Origin: Rheinheimera salexigens
Lineage (GTDB): Bacteria > Pseudomonadota > Gammaproteobacteria > Enterobacterales > Alteromonadaceae
Assembly (NCBI RefSeq): GCF_001752395.1
Contig: NZ_MKEK01000001.1
Coordinates: 2,533,147-2,597,146, forward strand
Direction of reading: 5' to 3'
DNA: 64,000 nucleotides
The position numbers and the translations under genes were made by a program. The notes under the pieces are model-generated. The model was not told where the DNA came from, ran no database searches, and was given only the letters and a program-made list of their open reading frames with translations. This document shows, one piece after another, positions 1 to 11,100 of this stretch. Positions within the stretch are counted from its first letter, which is position 1. Each line of letters opens with the position of its first letter.

Positions 1-1594
1 CCTTGAAGTTTTCAACTTTTAGTAACTCAATATCTTTTTCGAGGGCACTTTCAACGATAGCTTCCGCCAACGGATGTTCAGAGCCACTTTCCATACTTGC
101 TGCCAATTGCAGTATCTGTTTTTCAGTCATGGCATTTGCTAACACAATATCCGTTACTTTGGGTGCGCCTTCGGTAATAGTGCCTGTTTTATCTAATATC
201 ATGGTCGTAATCTTAGAAGCAGTTTGTAATGCTTCACCGTTACGGATAAGCACCCCCGCTTCGGCCGCTTTACCAACCCCCACCATAACTGACATTGGCG
301 TAGCTAATCCCAGCGCACAAGGGCAAGCAATGATTAATACTGTTGTTGCTGATACCATGGCAAAAGCGACTGCAGGATCGGGGCCGAAATTCAACCAAGC
401 CAAGGCGCTTACAATCGAAATGATCATCACCACAGGCACAAAGTAAGCTGAAATAACGTCTGCTAACCGCCCTATTGGTGGCTTAGAGTTTTGCGCGCGC
501 TTAACCATATTAATAATATGCGCTAAAGCCGTATCTTTACCTACATGACTAGCTCTAAAATTAATAGTGCCGGACTTATTTAATGTTCCGCCAACTACTT
601 TATCATCTTGTTTTTTGGTAACCGGCATTGGTTCACCAGTTAACATCGACTCATCAACCGACGTAGTGCCCTCGATCACCACACCATCAACCGGTATTTG
701 CTCACCAGGCCTTACTTTGACGATGTCACTTTTCAGCACCTGTTCAATGGCAATTTTGACTTCTTTGTCGTCACGGATCACGGTTGCCATTTTTGCTTGC
801 AAACCAATTAAGCGTTTAATTGCTTCTGAGGTTTTTCCTCTGGCTCTCACTTCTAGTGCTAAGCCCAGATCAATTAAACCAATAATCATGGCAGTTGCTT
901 CAAAGTAAACGTGCCTTGCCATTAACGGAACGGATTCGGGTGCAAATACAACAACCATTGAGTATAACCAAGCTGTTCCCGTTCCTAATGCAATTAATGT
1001 ATCCATATTGGCGGAGTGATTTTTAAAGCTTTGCCAGGCGCCGACAAAAAAGTGTCTGCCCGAGAAATACATCACGCCAAAGGTTAAAATACCAATAATT
1101 AACCACGTAATACGCTCAGCGTTGGTTTCCACGGTCATTGCACCGCCCATTAGGCCGTATGCCATTAGTGGAATACCTAAAGCTAGCGCGATATAAGTGT
1201 GGCGCATTAGCTTTTTATAATAGGCTAAATCTGCCTGTTCTTTCTCATCAAGGGCTTCACTTTCTGAACCTTGATTCATAAGCTTGGCATTATAACCTGC
1301 TGATTCAATCGCTTTTATTAACGATTCTGCTGCTGCATTACCCGACACCATAACGGTTCTATCAGCAAAATTCATTTCTGCCGTTTTGACACCCGGTATC
1401 GTATTTAAGGCGCCTTCAATCTTACCAACACAACTCGCGCATCCAGCGCCTTCTATTATAAGTTGCAGCGTATTTTGGTTGGCAGAGTGTTCAGATGCCA
1501 ACACCGCTGATTCATTACTGTCATTCTGAGGTTGTTGTTTGGCTTTGCTACAACATGACGTTGAAGCGGTTACATCTTTATTATTCTTGTTCAT
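1..1594 (-). CDS. copA: Copper-translocating P1B-type ATPase, partial (C-terminal part lies beyond the left edge)
   Basis: About 531 N-terminal residues are present. After a Cys/Lys/Gln-rich leader comes a heavy-metal-associated domain with the motif GCASC (near residue 51). Membrane segments, the actuator loop (SMLTGEP), the CPC metal site in a [12 protein letters not shown] context (complement of about 315-345) and the phosphorylation motif DKTGT (about 178-192) follow. The [10 protein letters not shown] context is typical of Cu(I) exporters rather than ZntA-type pumps, so copper efflux at the inner membrane is the likely role. The ATG at 1592-1594 lies inside the last codons of the merR gene and has a strong GGAGG Shine-Dalgarno (complement of 1608-1612), so the pair is co-transcribed and probably translationally coupled. 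The ATP-binding domain end and C-terminus are not visible. Confidence 0.93.
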   Translation of the reverse strand, partial: MNKNNKDVTASTSCCSKAKQQPQNDSNESAVLASEHSANQNTLQLIIEGAGCASCVGKIEGALNTIPGVKTAEMNFADRTVMVSGNAAAESLIKAIESAGYNAKLMNQGSESEALDEKEQADLAYYKKLMRHTYIALALGIPLMAYGLMGGAMTVETNAERITWLIIGILTFGVMYFSGRHFFVGAWQSFKNHSANMDTLIALGTGTAWLYSMVVVFAPESVPLMARHVYFEATAMIIGLIDLGLALEVRARGKTSEAIKRLIGLQAKMATVIRDDKEVKIAIEQVLKSDIVKVRPGEQIPVDGVVIEGTTSVDESMLTGEPMPVTKKQDDKVVGGTLNKSGTINFRASHVGKDTALAHIINMVKRAQNSKPPIGRLADVISAYFVPVVMIISIVSALAWLNFGPDPAVAFAMVSATTVLIIACPCALGLATPMSVMVGVGKAAEAGVLIRNGEALQTASKITTMILDKTGTITEGAPKVTDIVLANAMTEKQILQLAASMESGSEHPLAEAIVESALEKDIELLKVENFK

Positions 1595-2015
1595 TTTTTG
1601 TTCCTCCATTATCAGACATGCCAAATTGCTCTATTAAGTGACACACCATATGAGGCGTTGGCGATTTATCTTCAATCTTTTCCCACTGTGCCAGTGCTGC
1701 TTGCATTTTATCTCTCAGTTCAAGCATTTGCTGAAATCGCTTCTCTGTTTCGGCTAAACGTTGCTTTATTATTTCTCTAACAGCAGGGCATGCTGTTTTG
1801 CCGTCATCTGCTTCTTGCAAAATTACAGTAATATCCTCTACGGCAAAACCTAGTTGCCGAGCGCTTAATATAAATTTCAATCGAGATTGCTGTTTTGCTG
1901 TATAAAATCTATAGCCATTACTTGCTTTGTTGGGGCTAAGTAAGCCTAACCGCGTGTAATACCGTACTGTATCAGCAGTCGTCTTCAACTCTGTTGCTAA
2001 TTCTGAGACATTCAT
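1581..2015 (-). CDS. MerR-family heavy-metal-responsive regulator
   Basis: A 144-residue protein with an N-terminal MerR winged helix ([15 protein letters not shown], residues 12-26, then NGYRFY), a long dimerisation helix (about 80-112) and a short metal-binding tail. Possible ligands are Cys76, His122, Cys125 and His126. CueR's two-Cys loop (CPGDDSADC) is absent. Cys76 sits where MerR and ZntR carry a conserved Cys, and the His/Cys tail recalls ZntR, so the inducer could be Zn, Cd, Pb or Cu. It is the first gene of the merR-copA operon and is preceded by a classic MerR promoter with an elongated spacer, so autoregulation is likely. Confidence 0.9.
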   Translation of the reverse strand: MNVSELATELKTTADTVRYYTRLGLLSPNKASNGYRFYTAKQQSRLKFILSARQLGFAVEDITVILQEADDGKTACPAVREIIKQRLAETEKRFQQMLELRDKMQAALAQWEKIEDKSPTPHMVCHLIEQFGMSDNGGTKNEQE

Positions 2016-2047
2016 ATTTCACCCTCATTATCTACGCTGACACCACC

Positions 2048-2078
2048 AGCTTAAACCTATGTCTTAGACACAGGTCAA
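2048..2078 (-). promoter_or_regulatory. MerR-type promoter/operator of the merR-copA operon
   Basis: Read on the minus strand: -35 TTGACC (complement of 2073-2078), a 19-bp spacer, and -10 TAAGCT (complement of 2048-2053). The spacer carries an almost perfect dyad centred at 2065 with arms ACCT..TCT and AGA..AGGT (2055-2075). A 19-bp spacer with a dyad between the hexamers is the hallmark of MerR-family control. Transcription would start near 2041, about 25 nt before the regulator's ATG. Confidence 0.8.
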
Positions 2079-2314
2079 GCAGTGTTATTTGTTTTTTATT
2101 TTTTTAATCAGTGTCCGCTGTTATTTCGAAACATTTTTATTACTAGCTTGGGTAGCAAAGTTGTTATCAGATTGGCGCAAGTCTTGCTTTTGTAGTGAAT
2201 AGTACTTTTTCATGGGCTATAGCGCAGTTAATATAGCTCATGCTGTAAATATTACTCAGTTATATAAATAGTTTACAAACTCTACCAACAAAAGCCATGC
2301 AAGAGGCAGCTAAA

Positions 2315-3043
2315 ATGACTAAATCAGCACAGTTATATAGAATGGCAACTGATGATCACATTTGCCCTTTTGGTCTTAAATCTAAAGATTTATTGGAACG
2401 TGAAGGCTATAAAGTCGAAGACCATCCATTAAACTCTCGCCAAGAAACGGAAACATTTAAACAGCAACACCAAGTTGAAACGACACCACAAACCTTTATT
2501 GATGGTAAACGAATCGGTGGTTACGATGCTCTGCGTGATTATTTTGGTAAACAGCAAGCTGGCCAGCAAGGAACAACCTACACCCCTGTACTTGCAATTT
2601 TTGCGGTAACATTTTTACTGAGTGTTGCATTTACTTATGCCGCTAATAATGTTTTTAGTATGAAAACTATCGAGTTATTCGTTGCATTAACCATGGCGGT
2701 GCTGGCGATACAAAAACTACAAGATTTATATAGTTTTTCTAATTCCTTTATTACCTATGATTTAGTCGCAATGAAAGTGGTGCCCTATGCTTATGTTTAT
2801 CCATTTTTAGAAGCCTTTGTTGGCATTGGCATGATTGCCAATTTAGCCGCTCTTGTCATAGCCCCTATCTCACTTTTTATTGGTACGGTCGGCGCTATTT
2901 CAGTTATTAAAGCTGTGTACATCGATAAGCGTGAACTTAAATGCGCTTGTGTCGGCGGCGACAGTAATGTGCCCTTAGGTTTTATCTCGTTAACTGAAAA
3001 TTTATTTATGATTGCTGCCGGTCTTTGGATGTTGATAAGGTAG
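2315..3043 (+). CDS. Glutaredoxin-MauE/DoxX-like membrane fusion protein
   Basis: The first ~80 residues are a glutaredoxin/NrdH-like domain with CPFG instead of CPYC, the TPQTF cis-Pro loop and a GGYDAL glutathione-site motif. The rest is a four-helix MauE-like membrane domain ending in a CACVGG motif and a conserved PLGF..TEN segment. MauE-type domains are linked to periplasmic disulfide chemistry, so a membrane thiol-redox role in metal stress is inferred. An in-frame ATG at 2297 exists, but the ATG at 2315 has an AAGAGG Shine-Dalgarno (2301-2306) at 8-nt spacing and is preferred (242 residues). The gene is divergent from merR-copA, which suggests a shared metal response. Confidence 0.8.
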   Translation: MTKSAQLYRMATDDHICPFGLKSKDLLEREGYKVEDHPLNSRQETETFKQQHQVETTPQTFIDGKRIGGYDALRDYFGKQQAGQQGTTYTPVLAIFAVTFLLSVAFTYAANNVFSMKTIELFVALTMAVLAIQKLQDLYSFSNSFITYDLVAMKVVPYAYVYPFLEAFVGIGMIANLAALVIAPISLFIGTVGAISVIKAVYIDKRELKCACVGGDSNVPLGFISLTENLFMIAAGLWMLIR

Positions 3044-3251
3044 CAGTATTATTGGTTCGATTTGATTCCAACTTTAATGGTACTAATGGTAAAAACCCTA
3101 TCCGCTGCCGGCTAAGCTAACTATATTTACTTACAGTTATCAGCTTGCTGGCATTTATTGTTGTCGGTATATTTGCAGCTGATACAATTTCACATCTCTT
3201 ATCGATACGGTTATTAATACCGCCAAGTACTAATACCGCCAAGGACTGCTC

Positions 3252-4352
3252 ATGTTTAAAAAGCTTGTTGTTTCTCCCGTATTTATTGCCATTTTTATCG
3301 GCCTAGTATTGTTGCTGTGGTTACTCAGTGGTGACAATTACAGCGCCAAACAACAAGCCCCTGCTGTACAACAAGTACCAGAGCAGCAATTAGTGTTGGT
3401 AGAAACCCGCTGGTCAGACGCCGAGCCATACCAATTAACCCAAGTGGCACAAGGTCATATTATGCCGTGGCGCAATGTGAGTATTAAATCTCAGCAAGCC
3501 GGCACCGTTACCGAGCTGTTAACTGAGCAAGGCGATAAGGTGCAACAAGGCGACAAACTGCTGCGCCTATCTGATGAAGGCCGCACAGCATTATTACGCC
3601 AAGCAACAGCTAACTTAACCTTAAAAAAAGACGAGCTAGCTAGTGCACGCAAGCTGGGTAAGTCTCAGTTTTTATCGGCAACCGAACTTACCCGGCTTGA
3701 AAGTGAACTCGCCAAGGCAGAAGCTGAATTGCAACGTGCACAGCTAGCACTGCAGCAAGTTGAACCCGTAGCACCGTTCAGCGGCATGGTAGACCGGCGC
3801 CATATTGAACTGGGCGATGTAGTGCAAGTGGGCACTGACATGCTCCAACTGGTGCAAATTGATAAGTTGAAAGTTAGTGCTCAAATACCGCAGCAACATA
3901 TTGCAGCGCTGCAACGTGGCCAAAGCGTTAACCTGCGCTTACTCGATGGCAGAGAACTAAAGGGTGAACTTAGCTTTATTAGCTATGCTGCCGACACTGC
4001 GACCCGCAGCTTTTATATTGAAGTCACCGTAGCCAACCCAGATTTATTACGCATTGCAGGTGGCAGTGCTACGGTTGAAGTACAGTTAGCACCGGTACAG
4101 GCTCATCTAGTATCACCTGCCCTGCTTAGCCTAGATAGCACTGGCAAATTAGGCGTGTCAGTGGTGGATGAACAACAGCAAGTCGTGTTTTATCAAGTAC
4201 AAGTGTTAACGGCCGACAACGAAGGCGCCCAAGTTAGCGGTTTACCATCACGTGCCCAAATTATTACTCAAGGTGCCGGTTTTGTTAAGCCGGGCGATAA
4301 AGTTAAGGTGCAGCTGCAACAACAAGTACAGGTGGCAGGAGCTAAACAATGA
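3252..4352 (+). CDS. RND efflux periplasmic adaptor (HlyD/MFP family)
   Basis: A 366-residue membrane-fusion protein. A hydrophobic N-terminal anchor (about residues 8-27) is followed by the lipoyl-like half motif (VSIKSQQAGTVTELL), an alpha-hairpin rich in Ala/Glu/Leu (about 112-165), the second lipoyl half (PVAPFSGMVDRRHIELGDVV) and a beta-barrel region. It would link the inner-membrane pump to an outer-membrane TolC-like channel. Its stop overlaps the start of the RND pump as ATGA (4349-4352), so the two are translationally coupled. No outer-membrane factor gene is nearby, so a TolC homologue elsewhere is presumably used. Confidence 0.92.
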   Translation: MFKKLVVSPVFIAIFIGLVLLLWLLSGDNYSAKQQAPAVQQVPEQQLVLVETRWSDAEPYQLTQVAQGHIMPWRNVSIKSQQAGTVTELLTEQGDKVQQGDKLLRLSDEGRTALLRQATANLTLKKDELASARKLGKSQFLSATELTRLESELAKAEAELQRAQLALQQVEPVAPFSGMVDRRHIELGDVVQVGTDMLQLVQIDKLKVSAQIPQQHIAALQRGQSVNLRLLDGRELKGELSFISYAADTATRSFYIEVTVANPDLLRIAGGSATVEVQLAPVQAHLVSPALLSLDSTGKLGVSVVDEQQQVVFYQVQVLTADNEGAQVSGLPSRAQIITQGAGFVKPGDKVKVQLQQQVQVAGAKQ

Positions 4353-7300
4353 ATGCCATTATTCAGGCGGCAATTTCTCGCAGCCGCGCCAGCTTAATGT
4401 TGCTGCTGTTTTTATTTATTGCAGGCATAACCGCTTATCAAACCATTCCCAAAGAATCCAATCCCGACGTCGCTATTCCCATGATGTACGTGTCGATGTC
4501 GCTAGATGGCATTAGCCCAGAGGATGGCGAACGTTTGTTAGTTCGGCCTATGGAGCATGAGTTGCGCTCGTTAGAAGGCATCAAAAAGATGACCTCAACT
4601 TCTAGCGAAGGCCATGCTTCAGTAATGCTTGAGTTTGATGCCGGCTTTGATGCCGATCAGGCTCTGGCCGATGTTCGGGTTAAAGTAGACGCTGCTCGTG
4701 CCAAGTTACCCAGCGAAGCCGACGAACCAACGGTAAACGAAATTAACGTCGGTTTATTCCCAGTATTATCAGTGGGTTTATCTGGGCCTATTTCAGAGAA
4801 TCAACTGGTGTATATTGCCCGCCAATTGCAAGAAAACATTGAAGCTATTCCTGAAGTGTTGGAGGTAGACATTGGTGGTGATCGCGAAGACATGCTAGAG
4901 ATCGTGGTCGATCCGCAAGTACTCGAAGGCTATGGCTTAGATTACCAGCAACTGTTCAGGCTTGTATCAAACAATAACCGCTTAGTCGCCGCCGGTAGTT
5001 TAGATACCGGCGCTGGCCGGTTATCAATGAAAGTCCCGGGCATTATTGAAGATTTAGACGATGTATTGTCAATGCCCATTAAAGTCGACGGCGATACTGT
5101 TATTACTTTTGCTGATGTTGCTACTATTAGTCGCAGCTTTAAAGATCCGCTGGGCTTTGCCCGTATTAATGGTCAGCCAGCGGTGGTGCTCGAAGTTAAA
5201 AAACGCTCTGGCGCCAATATCATTTCTACTATTGAACAAACCAAAGCTTTAATTGAGCAAGCCAGTAGCCAGTTTCCAGATGGCATGCATATTAACTACA
5301 TTATGGACCAATCAAAAGAAGTGAAAAACATGTTGTCAGATCTACTAAACAACGTGTTAACCGCTGTAGTTCTGGTACTTATTTTGATTGTTGCCACCAT
5401 GGGCGTGCGCTCAGCAGTACTGGTGGGCATTACGATACCGGGTGCATTTTTCGCCGGCATTTTAATGATTTATGCCCTTGGCTACACCATGAATATTATT
5501 GTGTTGTTCGCCCTAATTTTAGTCGCCGGCATGTTAGTCGACGGCGCTGTGGTGGTTAGTGAACTGGCTGACAGAAACCTCGGCGAAGGTCAAAAACCAA
5601 AGCAGGCTTGGGCTAATGCCGCCGGTCGTATGGCTTGGCCCATTATCGCCTCTACCGCTACCACTGTAGTTGTATTTATGCCGTTGTTATTCTGGCCCGG
5701 TGTTGTTGGCCAGTTTATGAAATATCTGCCCGCCACGGTCATTCTTTGTTTATTGGCCTCCATGTTTATGGCGCTTATTTTTCTACCCGTTATGGGCGGC
5801 ATTAGCCGTGCTAAACCAACAACGCATAAAGTTGAAGCCAGCAGTAGTGGTAAAGCTTATCGTAAATTACTGAGTAAACTGCTGCGCCACCCTGGCTTCA
5901 CCTTAGCCGGCTTGCTCGCTGCCATGGCGCTAATTTTTGTTGCCTATGGTAAATATAACTACGGCATGGAGTTTTTCCCCAAGGTAGAGCCAGAATCGGC
6001 TCAAGTGTGGGTGCGAGCCCGCGGTGATATGTCCATTTATGAAAAAGATGCCTTACTACAACAAGTTGAGCAGCGTTTACTGGGTTTAGCTGAAGTTAAA
6101 GCACTATATGCCCGCTCGTTAGCCAGCAGCAGTGGTGGCTTAGCGCCAGATGTAGTTGGTACTTTACAGTTTCAGTTTATCGACTGGTTTGAGCGACGCA
6201 AAGCGGCTGAAATACTGGACGATATGCGTAACCTAACCAAAGATCTACCCGGTATTATTCTAGAATTCCGGGAGCAACAAGAAGGCCCCGCGGGTGGTAA
6301 ACCGATAGAGCTACAAGTGAGCAGTTCCGAGGCCGATGCTACCGAGTTAGCTGTCAGCAAAATCATTAAGCAAATGGAGCAAATGGGTGGTTTTGTTGAT
6401 ATTGAAGATGACCGCAGCTTGCCCGGTATTGAATGGCGGATAGAGGTAGATCGCGCAGCAGCCTCTCGTTTTGGTGCCGATGTGCTTACCGTGGGTAATG
6501 CCGTACAAATGGTCAGTAATGGCTTATTGTTGGCCAAATTCAGGCCAGAATATGCCAGTGATGAGGTTGATATTCGGGTACGCTTTCCACAGCAGTGGCG
6601 CTCATTAGATCAGTTGGGTCGATTAACCATTCAAACCCCGCGTGGCCAAGTACCGCTAAGTAACTTTGTTCAGGTTGTGCCCGCGGCCAAAACCAGTATT
6701 ATTAAACGCATAGATGGCAACCGCGCCATTACCATTAAAAGTGACTTAGCTCCCGGCGCTCAAGTTAGCGAACGCTTAAAAGCGCTGTTAGCCAGTGACT
6801 TAAAGCTGCCGGAGAATGTTAACGTTAAAACCGCCGGTGAAAGTGCCGATCAGCAAGAAGCCATGACCTTTTTAATGGGCGCGTTCGCAACAGCTATCTT
6901 TTTAATGCTGATGATCCTGCTAGTACAATTTAATAGCTGGTACCAAAGCTTATTAGTGTTATCGGCCATTGTTTTTTCTACTGCGGGCGTGTTGTTAGGC
7001 TTACTGGTTAATGGTCAAAGTTTTGGTATTGTTATGGTGGGCATGGGCATTATTGGCCTGGCCGGCATAGTCGTTAATAACAATATCGTCTTAATTGACA
7101 CTTATAATGAAATGCGCAACAGCGGCTTATCCGCTGTAGACGCAGCATTAGAAACCGGCTGCTTGCGCTTACGCCCAGTATTGCTTACTTCGGTTACTAC
7201 TGTGCTCGGCTTATTACCTATGGTGCTGGCGGTAAACGTTAACCTACTTGAACCCAGCTTAGGTTTTGGTGCGCCATCTACCCAATGGTGGACGCAGTTA

Positions 7301-7405
7301 TCCAGCGCTATCGCTGGTGGCTTAACCTTTGCTACCCTGTTAACGCTATTCTTAACCCCTTGTATGCTAGTGCTTGGCGATAAACTGCACCGAGCTAAAA
7401 CTTAG
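4349..7405 (+). CDS. RND-superfamily efflux permease (AcrB/HAE1-like)
   Basis: A 1018-residue inner-membrane proton-driven transporter with the usual two-fold layout: TM1 near residues 13-30, a large periplasmic loop, TM2-6 from about 330, TM7 near 520, a second loop, and TM8-12 from about 850 to the C-terminus. In TM4 the proton-relay motif reads VDGAVVVSE: the first Asp (398) is kept, but the position of AcrB Asp408 is Gly399, a variant seen in some RND subfamilies. The substrate cannot be told from sequence. It lies next to the copper genes but lacks an obvious CusA-type methionine cluster, so drug or small-molecule export is as likely as metal export. Confidence 0.93.
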   Translation: MNAIIQAAISRSRASLMLLLFLFIAGITAYQTIPKESNPDVAIPMMYVSMSLDGISPEDGERLLVRPMEHELRSLEGIKKMTSTSSEGHASVMLEFDAGFDADQALADVRVKVDAARAKLPSEADEPTVNEINVGLFPVLSVGLSGPISENQLVYIARQLQENIEAIPEVLEVDIGGDREDMLEIVVDPQVLEGYGLDYQQLFRLVSNNNRLVAAGSLDTGAGRLSMKVPGIIEDLDDVLSMPIKVDGDTVITFADVATISRSFKDPLGFARINGQPAVVLEVKKRSGANIISTIEQTKALIEQASSQFPDGMHINYIMDQSKEVKNMLSDLLNNVLTAVVLVLILIVATMGVRSAVLVGITIPGAFFAGILMIYALGYTMNIIVLFALILVAGMLVDGAVVVSELADRNLGEGQKPKQAWANAAGRMAWPIIASTATTVVVFMPLLFWPGVVGQFMKYLPATVILCLLASMFMALIFLPVMGGISRAKPTTHKVEASSSGKAYRKLLSKLLRHPGFTLAGLLAAMALIFVAYGKYNYGMEFFPKVEPESAQVWVRARGDMSIYEKDALLQQVEQRLLGLAEVKALYARSLASSSGGLAPDVVGTLQFQFIDWFERRKAAEILDDMRNLTKDLPGIILEFREQQEGPAGGKPIELQVSSSEADATELAVSKIIKQMEQMGGFVDIEDDRSLPGIEWRIEVDRAAASRFGADVLTVGNAVQMVSNGLLLAKFRPEYASDEVDIRVRFPQQWRSLDQLGRLTIQTPRGQVPLSNFVQVVPAAKTSIIKRIDGNRAITIKSDLAPGAQVSERLKALLASDLKLPENVNVKTAGESADQQEAMTFLMGAFATAIFLMLMILLVQFNSWYQSLLVLSAIVFSTAGVLLGLLVNGQSFGIVMVGMGIIGLAGIVVNNNIVLIDTYNEMRNSGLSAVDAALETGCLRLRPVLLTSVTTVLGLLPMVLAVNVNLLEPSLGFGAPSTQWWTQLSSAIAGGLTFATLLTLFLTPCMLVLGDKLHRAKT

Positions 7406-7439
7406 TTTTAAGACTTTTTACTTAGCTTTAAGAATTTTT

Positions 7440-7469
7440 AAGCACGCAGCACTGTTTAGCTGCGTGCTT
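7440..7469. terminator. Hairpin after the RND operon
   Basis: An 11-bp perfect stem (AAGCACGCAGC at 7440-7450 pairing with 7459-7469) with an 8-nt loop lies 35 nt after the pump stop codon. It lacks a clear T-tract, so it may be a weak terminator or a 3'-end processing hairpin. Confidence 0.45.
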
Positions 7470-7529
7470 AAGTTACAATGCCCTCATAAAATTATGACAT
7501 ATTTACTATTAGGTGTTTATTTACTCATT

Positions 7530-8036
7530 ATGCAACTGATCAAAATTGATAAAGCCCGTTATCGTCGTCATTTAAATCGTGTTATTGCCGGTTGTATCGC
7601 GCTACTGACCATCGGTAGTTTAGGTATTGCTCAAATACTTATCGAGCTATTTCCTGACGAAAGCGGCAGCCATTTTCATTGGAATCTACTTGGCGTAGTC
7701 GTGACTGCTGTGACAATTGGCTGGCTGCTTAATAAATACCGTACCCATTCGTATATGACAGAAGTGGTATATGTATGGGATTTAAAACAAGTACTGAACA
7801 AAATAACCCGAAAAATGCTGAAGCTAAAACCGGCAGCGCAAGCAGGTAATGTCGATGCACTTTTAGCCATGCAATACAGTTACGCTGGTTCTCGCCTGCT
7901 ATGGAACCTAGACGATAATACCATTAGTATGGATGAATTAGCCCTGGCACAATTAGAGCTGGATAGGTTGGCCGAAAAGTACCAATTAACCTTAAATGTT
8001 GATGATTACGATGCAAAAATTTTAAAACAGTTTTAA
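7530..8036 (+). CDS. DUF3087 family membrane protein
   Basis: A 168-residue protein starting MQLIKIDKARYRRHLNRV, with two membrane helices (about 19-43 and 55-75) and a conserved cytoplasmic tail (VYVWDLKQVLNKITRKM, then NVDALLAMQYSYAGSRLLW and LDDNTI). This matches the DUF3087 family of gamma-proteobacteria, whose function is unknown. The frame stays open upstream, with ATGs at 7494 and 7374, but family members as I recall them begin at the MQLI start, so 7530 is chosen. An AGGTG (7511-7515) lies rather far upstream. Confidence 0.8.
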   Translation: MQLIKIDKARYRRHLNRVIAGCIALLTIGSLGIAQILIELFPDESGSHFHWNLLGVVVTAVTIGWLLNKYRTHSYMTEVVYVWDLKQVLNKITRKMLKLKPAAQAGNVDALLAMQYSYAGSRLLWNLDDNTISMDELALAQLELDRLAEKYQLTLNVDDYDAKILKQF

Positions 8037-8132
8037 TACTATTTTAAATGTTTTAAGTATTACCATTTTATAATCAGAACTGATGATGCAGATCTTAATG
8101 ACGTTAATCCAGCCAAGCTAGACTGTTAGTCA

Positions 8133-11100
8133 TTAGCTTGGCAGGTAATTTTTTAAAAACACCTCAAGTTTATCGGCCGGTAAGGGTCTTGAGAAAAAGT
8201 ATCCCTGCAGCTCATCACAGACGTTTTTCTGTAACAAGGTCGATTGCGCTAGGGTTTCGACGCCTTCTGCAATCACTTTTAACTCTAATTGGTGTGCCAT
8301 AGCTATAATGGCACGAGTAATAGCAGCATCTTTTTTATCGGTAACTAAATCATTAATAAACGACTTATCAATTTTAAGTTTGTCTAATGGTAAGCGCTTT
8401 AAATAATTTAAGCTTGAGAAGCCGGTGCCAAAATCGTCGATGGCGATACTAATACCTAGCTGCTTAAGATGTTGTAACTTATGGATTACTTGTTCAATAT
8501 TTTCGAGTAATAACGATTCGGTTAACTCTAGCTCAAACCATTTTGGTGCTAATTGCACCTTATTTAATGTCTGCTCTAATTGCTCAACAAAACCTTCACG
8601 CTGGAACTGTAGCGACGATATATTCACTGCCATAACAAGCTCGGCCAGCCCGCGTTGTTGTAATGACCTATTATAGGTTGCGGCCTGTTCAATTACCCAC
8701 TGACCTATTTCAATAATTAAACCGGTTTCTTCTGCAATTGGAATAAATTCATCAGGGCCAATAAAGCCCTGTACTGGGTGTTGCCAACGTAGCAAGGCTT
8801 CGAGGCCAACTAAGCGCCCGCTACCTGCCTCGACTTGCGGTTGATAATAAAGCTCAAATTCTTGGTTCTCAATCGCTTGCTTTAACATCGCTCTTAAGTT
8901 TAGTCGTTTGTTCTGCAATATTTCCATTTCAGCCTGATACCACTGAACATTATTGCGTCCAAGTCGCTTAGCCTGATACATCGCTAAATCTGCTTGCTTA
9001 ACAAGCTCCATAGGCTCGGTAATATCATTATTTGACACACTGATACCGATGCTTGCGGTTATTTGTAACTCTCGACCGCTGACTTTAAAGGGAGTTGAAA
9101 TCGCGATTAAAACCCGTTCGGCGTGATCGTTAAGCTGATTAATGTCTTTAATATCCGGTAACATTAACACAAATTCATCTCCACCCATTCTGGCTAAGGT
9201 ATCTCCGGGACGAATTTGTTTATTTATCCGAGCACTTACTTGCCGAATAACTTCATCACCAAATAAATGGCCTAAGCTGTCATTTATTAATTTAAAACCA
9301 TCCAAATCAATAAATAACACTGCTACTTTTTCTTTATGCCGCGCGCTTGCTTTTACATTTTGCACTAACCTATCACGTAATAAACTTCGATTAGGCAAGC
9401 CAGTTAACAAGTCATGAGACGCATTAAACGCCAATTCTTTTTCATATTTCTTTTGCTCAGTGATATCAGTTTGAATGCCAATATAATGGGTAATGGCACC
9501 CGCTTCGTCCGGAACAGGTGATAAATACAAGTTATTCCAAAATAAGGTGCCATCTTTGCGATAGTTTTTCAGAATAACACTTACTTCTTGTTTTGATTCG
9601 ATGGCTAAGCGGATGGGTTCAATGGCTAATTCGTCACGTTCTGTACCTTGTAGAAAGCGACAATTTCGCCCTATCGACTCTTTTTTACTGTAGCCGGTAA
9701 ACTTCTCAAAAGCAGAGTTTACATAGGTTATTGGCATGTCGGGCTGGGTAATATCACTGATAACGACACCGTTATAGCTGGCATCAACTGCTCTTTTAAA
9801 TAATCTAAGTTGCTTTTCGGTTTGTAAATGTTGGGTAACGTCTTTTGCCATCCCTATCACACCGACAATTTCACCATCAATCCAAGTAGGAATCAGGGTA
9901 ATTTGTAATTCATGTTGATTACCTGTTCGACTTAAAATGCTGGTTTCAAAACTCTCAGGGCTACCCGATATAGCACTAGAAAAATATTCTGTTACTTCAG
10001 CTAATTGCTCATTCAGAATAACGCGGCTAAAGTGCATCTTGGTTAATTCTACCAATGGCCATTCTAATAACTGACTTCCCGCATTGTTAATATTGCTAAA
10101 GTAACCTTGCTTATCCAACACATAAACAGGTTGAGGATTGAATTGATAAAGCGATCGAAAGCGTTGTTCGCCCTCATTAAGCAATTGTTTTTGCTGTACT
10201 TGCTCAATTGCATTAGCTGCAAAGCGACAACAACTGGCCATTAATTCTAACTCTTCCTCTACCGGCCCTCTTGCGCTGTCACAATACAGCGCAAATGTAC
10301 CTAGCACATTGTCTTCATTGAAAACTAAAGGCATCGACCAACACGCCGTTAGCTTTTCTGATAGCACAACGTCTGAGTACTGGAGCCACTTAGGATCGGT
10401 AGTCACATCTTCAACCACAACCAAACTTTTTTCAAAAGCAGCAGTACCACAAGAGCCGGCATTATGTGCAATAGGAACATTCGCTAAAGCCGCATGGTAG
10501 CTGGGGCTAAGCGATGGCGCTGAAGTAATTTGCAAGTGCTGGTCAACTTTTAGCATCACGCAGGCTTTAATGGCTGGATTATGTGCTTCTGCCATTAAAC
10601 AAATTGCGGTCAGTATCTCAGCTAAAGGCTTCTCAACAGAGATAAGTTCTAAAATATGTTGCTGTGCTTGTTGATAGCGCTCAGCTTTAACTAGCTTAGT
10701 AACATCTCGTGCTACTGCATAGATGGTTTTGACACTGGGTACATATCGCGCTGACCACATTAAATGTACAACGGTACCATCTTTTTTGATGTACCTATTT
10801 CTGAAGTACTGGGTATCCTGGCCATTAATTATTTTGTCGGCTTCAATCTGAGTAATATCCTGATCGCTTGTATGCACAAAATCCATGAATTTTCTGCCTA
10901 TTAGCTCTTCAGCTAAATAGCCTAATACCATTTCACTAGATTCACTAATTTCTATAATATTGCCTTCACTACCAACAATGCATAGCAGATCAGCTGAATT
11001 TCGCATAAATTGCGCATGATGAGTTTGCAATTTATTTTGTATTTTAAGACTACTGCTTAACCTTCTATTACCTACGATTAAGCGTTTTTGTTGCCATTGC

